This document shows, piece by piece, positions 59,724 to 64,000 of a stretch of 64,000 bases of DNA; the first letter of the stretch is position 1; every line of letters starts with the position of its first letter. The stretch comes from Hirudinaria manillensis (lineage: Eukaryota > Annelida > Clitellata > Hirudinida > Hirudinidae): assembly GCA_034509925.1 (NCBI GenBank), contig CM067538.1, positions 7,928,778 through 7,992,777 on the forward strand. The letters run 5' to 3'. The position numbers and the translations under genes are program-made. Under the pieces are notes generated by a model. It saw only the letters and a program-made list of their open reading frames with translations, was not told the DNA's origin and made no database searches.

Positions 59724-62700
59724 TCACCTCGCAGGGATGGGCGGCAGACCGAAACCGCCGTGGGCTCCCGAACTCCTCGACGGGAGTTGCCCGCTCCTGG
59801 ACAAGGAGGGAAAGGGGGAGGGGAACGGAGACGACACGCTGCTGACGCTGTTGATGGAAGATCTCGAGACGGGACGGAAGTCTCCCAGGCCGAGACCCGT
59901 GTCGACCGAATAGCGGATGTTGTGGTACTCATGTCCCAGTTTCTGATTTTTCTAAAAGGGAATGTTGGTAAGATGTATAAAGCGATGCTACGTGATGCAG
60001 TGATTATGGGAACAGTTGTTATGAGTCGTGTTTGATACCCAATCTGTACACTGTCTAAGCAGTGCCTTCGATGTCCCTATACAAAGACTCAAAAGACCGT
60101 GCATTGGCTTAGACTTGTTTCGTTCGGTAATTACTTGGTATGCGACCTTAAAATATCAGGAGAAGAATTGGAGGACAAGTCCTTACCTGATCCTCTTGTA
60201 AGATGAGAGAAACCGTTCTAATGTAGTCGACCACGGCCCGATAAATGAACCGATACTGGAGCTCCGTCTGAACCATTCCTGACCTGTAAGCTCTGACCTT
60301 TTGTATGGCACGAGGGACATCAATTTCACAGTTCAATCCTGCAGATGAAATCAGAGGTTAAAAGAAATTTTTACTCCACGTTTTAAAGCAGCTGAGAAGG
60401 AATTGGTGGCCACGATGATGATGATGATGATGATAATAATAATAATAATAATTGTTAGCTAAAAGTCCTTACCTTCAATCAAGTCTTTAATTATTATCAA
60501 AGCAATCTTAAAACAACAGAAGATTGTTGAGGTTGAAACGATGACTTTGTAAAATATGGAAAACAGAATTCATTGAGAACCTTGTACTCTGATCTGATTC
60601 CTGATCATGTCTATGACGATGATCGTCCCCGTCCGACCAATCCCGGCGCTTCGAGTTAAAAATAATTAATACTTAAATAATTAAAATAATTACAAGGAAT
60701 TCTCATAAACATAAACTCTCAACGTAAATAAACATTGGGTCAACAACGGACCCAATAAACGCAATGAAATTGAAATGTTCTCAGTCTCACAAAACAGTTG
60801 ATGATTAGGGGTCAAAGTTAGGTCACCACTGTTGAGGGTTAGGTTACACAGGTTACCATGGCAATGCTACACCCGTTAATGCTGCATCGGTATGCGGAAA
60901 CCAACCTGCAGTGGACCACGACCGGCCCGGGCTCTTCCAAGGACTCTTGCTTGTCGTTGATGTCCTGCAGGAAGCTGAGGACGGGGCCGGGGTCGCGGGG
61001 GACGAACGTCTCGGGCCACGAGGTGAAGTGGTACTGGTAGATGGTCCTCGATGGCAACATCTCGACTTCATCTCCGTCCTGTGATGGCAAAGTCGGTGTT
61101 GAGTAGTTTAAAGCCATTGTTGCTGGCACGTAAAATGTGCCAATTGGCATGTTTGGAACGAGTCACCCCGCTAAATAGTTTGACCCGACCGAGAGTTCCG
61201 ATGAACTGTATGATGAATACGATTACCTTGAAGACCTTTTTGTAAAGTTCAAACTCTCTGAGGGCGTAGTCCACGTGTTGGGTGGTGCTTTTGTGGGTGA
61301 TGCAGAGCACCCCCTTGTAGACTTTGTGCTCCACCGTGCTGTCGCATTCCTCGGGCCAATACTGCACGCACTTGCCCTGAAGTCGAGAGCGGACGGACGG
61401 AATTTATGACGACGTCGCTACGACGATGACGAAGAAAACGTGGAACCGATCGACCGACCTTTCCCTTCTCGACCAGCTTGGTCGTCATGACGATGATCTT
61501 GCAGTCGTGGCACCAGATCATTCGCCAGAAGTCGCAGACGGTGTCCGACATGCAGCCCTGGGTGGCTATGTAAGCCTTCTTCAACTCCCCTGTGTTGTCT
61601 GACTGTTAGAAGCATTACAAAGTTTTAACATTAATATTAAACAAGAGAACAACCTAATTGATAACCACTTGAGTGACCCATTTAAGACTACTTCAACAAT
61701 TACTGGCTGTAATTCAAATTATACTGCTTAAATAAATGTATTAATAGTTATTTATTTCATTTCAGTACGGTACAGTACCAACATGGCACTCATAAAGACC
61801 TCTGTAAGCATATAAACTAATTATAAGAATAAGCAACATTAAATTCAATTTCAATTTTAAAAAATCTAAAATGGAAAATAAATAATAAACATTAAACTCA
61901 CGTAGATGAAGTTAGCATTGATGTAGTCAGAGCCCGGTACGTTTGGATCCCCGTCCGTCAGTACAACTCTGTACTCATCAACTTTAAAGACAAAATGATA
62001 GAATATCTTTTCAAATAAACATTTAAATTTGAAAAAAAACTAATTCTACATGGCCAGCCATTTGCAAGCGACCATCAATAACAACAAGAGGTTGATAATG
62101 CGATCGGAACGTCGTGATCCTAGGTCAACAATCGGCATTCAATTACTCGGCAGGATGTTTTTGTAGCGATTCTTGGAGCGATTTTCTGGTCTCTGACCGA
62201 CCTGCCTGTTGTCCGAGTTCCTGCTTTCCTCCATTTGCAATTTCTGTTGGAAACAAAGAAACAAAGACATCTAAAGCACGAGTCTTCAATTGCAAAGCAT
62301 TTGCGAAAAACGGCTCATCAGGATTGGATCGCGTGAGGTGTTGTTTACGTTTTTATGAAAGTTTAACACATTGAAAGCAGAAAAGTAGTCACGAAGAGCA
62401 TGTTAAAATTTTAAATTTTGCAATGACAAAATAAACATATTTAAAAGAAAATGAATCGAGGATTTAAGACGTAATCTCACAAAAATGCAAGACAAATACG
62501 GACGCCTCAAACCTCAAATTCCTCGCTGAATCCGGCTTTTCCAGGACACAACGGGAAACACGCGGAGCTGGATTTGTCGAGTTCCTGGTACCTGCTGAAG
62601 ATGGCCGAAGCATTGATCCTGGTGGCATTGAATGGCTGAATGAAGAAACAATTAAAAATCAGCAATTGACAATTAATTCATTAACTGACATAATTATGAA

Positions 62701-63820
62701 ATTTTTTATCAGCTAATCATTAAACTAATGAACTCGTTGGCCAGGCAATTTGTAATACTGCTTAGTTAGATGTTGACAAAATGGAAATACCTGCTTCAGA
62801 TGAACTACTTGACCTGTAACCTCGACCATGGGGTTCATCTTGTAGTGCTCCACGAGATCAGACAGGGACTTGAACTGCTCTCCTCCTCCCACGTCGAACT
62901 TTCCGTCCTTCCGTCGGTCGAAAGATAATCGATTAACGATTTAATAGTATCAATTAAGCATTCATTAAAACGTGAAGCACAATTATGATCGTGAAGAGCC
63001 AATTATTAAGTCCAGTAATGACCAGGAAGACGACGCATCAAAACTCATTGGAAAAGTCGATCGTCACCATTTTATCGATTGAGCTCCACAGCAATTTATT
63101 TTTCAAAACCAATCACACAAATATAATTAATTATAGATATAATTAAAAAATTAACATTATCAAAGGTAGCACATTTGAAAGAAAGATTAAAGTCAAAAAC
63201 TAAACCATCAAAGCACCTGATACAGTATCATGACATGAGTCACGCTGTTGTCACTACCCCTGACGGACAGGACGAAATCTCCGGGCCGACTCGTGCTCTC
63301 TCGGACCAGGAAGCTTCCGCTCTTCCCCTTCTCCAGGAGCATCCTCTCTGCATCCTTTCCAGAAATGTGGCCGTGGTACCATCTGAGTGAGAGTTTGTCA
63401 TCGTCATCATCATCACCATGTCAGTCATTCTTTGGGAGTTGCTCACCAAAGTCGTTATCATAAAGCAGGCATTAATTGTCCTAATCATAACCACAAAGTG
63501 AAGATAACATTACAGTCGAGAAAATATTCTTTCACGCTCATCATCTCGAAACCAGGAAATCGGAGATGATGCAATAACCATCATCATCACCGTCATCGTA
63601 ATCATCGCCGGCAGAGCGTCATAACCTCTCGGTGGTTATGTCCTCGGTGTACAGAGGGTACTTGAGTTCGATGACCTCCCCGTTCTTTTCCCTCAGGACC
63701 CCCTGCCTCGTCGTGTAAAAGTGAACCAGCTCGGCCAGCGATGCAAACTTCTCTCCTCCGAACAGGTCGTAACAGTCTCCCGTGTTTTGGATCTTGATGT
63801 GCGTGACTTCGCCATTCCTC
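59724..63820 (-). CDS. PTPN11: SHP2/corkscrew SH2-domain tyrosine phosphatase, 5' end outside window
   Basis: Receptor-proximal phosphatase acting between receptor tyrosine kinases and Ras/ERK. Exons: 63820-63626 (N-SH2, [11 protein letters not shown]), 63382-63217 (C-SH2, [17 protein letters not shown]), 62907-62791, 62635-62513, 62243-62147 (pTyr loop KNRYKNILP), 61981-61902 (SDYINANF), 61602-61459 ([15 protein letters not shown]), 61376-61236, 61078-60906, 60648-60581, 60338-60187 and 59951-59724. Phases close throughout. The catalytic signature [10 protein letters not shown] spans a splice (TGC AG/gttggt to CGCC), and the Q-loop is intact ([11 protein letters not shown]). The general-acid loop reads SWPETFVP instead of TWPDHGVP. 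The N-SH2 inhibitory-face residues equivalent to D61 and E76 are kept. The tail keeps one site (HEYHNIRYS, like Tyr542) and ends PPIPAR at a TGA that overlaps a good donor (AG/gtgaga), so a further exon is possible. The first N-SH2 exon lies beyond 64000. Confidence 0.94.
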
Positions 63821-64000
63821 CTGATCGATGAGTAAGCAACAAGAAGCACAGATGATGATGACGATGATGATGATGAGTGAGTAGGCAGAAGCAGCAAGAT
63901 GATGTCATCGGATGTTGAAACGATTACGGAGCTATAATTATTCGGGGACTTTCCAAGATGTTTGAAATTCGAACGAGGGTTTGTACGCAAGCTATACTTT
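63821..64000 (-). other. PTPN11: SHP2 intron at the window edge
   Basis: It holds (ATG)n at 63853-63876 and no recognisable N-SH2 start; the missing exon must be further upstream on the minus strand. Confidence 0.6.

Noticed and set aside
61572-62202. Extra splice site inside the SHP2 exon at 62202 (CAG/gtcggt)
   Set aside because: Reading straight through keeps the frame and gives [17 protein letters not shown], matching the family, so the donor-like site is not used.

Overview
This window is eukaryotic DNA from an invertebrate bilaterian animal that I cannot place further. The evidence is spliced genes with GT-AG introns, a four-domain voltage-gated sodium channel, SNAP-25, a SHP2-type tyrosine phosphatase and a DEG/ENaC channel. 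The background is AT-rich and very dense in microsatellites ((ATT)n, (TGAT)n, (CATC)n, (ATG)n, (TATAA)n). It also carries scattered degenerate TTAGGG/CCCTAA patches, one poly(A)-tailed retroposon end and tRNA-like SINE fragments. An apparent U12-type AT-AC intron in the sodium channel gene implies the lineage keeps the minor spliceosome.

Layout. 1.5-9.2 kb: two tandem paralogous minus-strand genes for secreted-then-anchored proteins with two C-type-lectin-like domains, a Ser/Thr-rich stalk built from tiny symmetric exons, and one membrane helix. 11.4-12.9 kb: an intronless DEG/ENaC channel (+). 13.4-14.8 kb: a small spliced type II membrane protein (-). 16.4-18.6 kb: a TATA-driven, spliced gene for a 71-residue secreted peptide precursor (+), with a 450-bp (TGAT)n array in its 5' intron. 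21.0-42.5 kb: a complete Nav channel (+, 25 coding exons counting a 42-bp cassette, about 2,510 residues, DEKA filter). 44.1-49.2 kb: SNAP-25 (-), convergent with Nav. 52.5-53.8 kb: a single-C2H2 nuclear-type protein (-). 55.4-56.4 kb: intronless casein kinase 1 alpha (-). 57.4-58.7 kb: UBE2C, the APC/C E2 enzyme (+). 59.7-63.8 kb and beyond the window edge: SHP2/corkscrew (-), whose WPD loop reads WPE.

The exon models were built by hand from splice consensus, reading-frame closure and family alignment from memory. For the two lectin genes, the type II protein, Nav, SNAP-25, UBE2C and SHP2 the phases of all chosen exons close without a stop, which is the main support for them. Functionally the right two thirds mix neuronal excitability and exocytosis (Nav, SNAP-25) with housekeeping signalling and cell cycle (CK1, UBE2C, SHP2). 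The left third is lineage-specific surface or secreted proteins. The items most worth follow-up are the ancient AT-AC intron, the WPE SHP2, the altered DEG/ENaC motifs, the predicted tetrodotoxin-resistant filter with a large DI turret, the mini-exon stalk genes and the unannotated peptide precursor.
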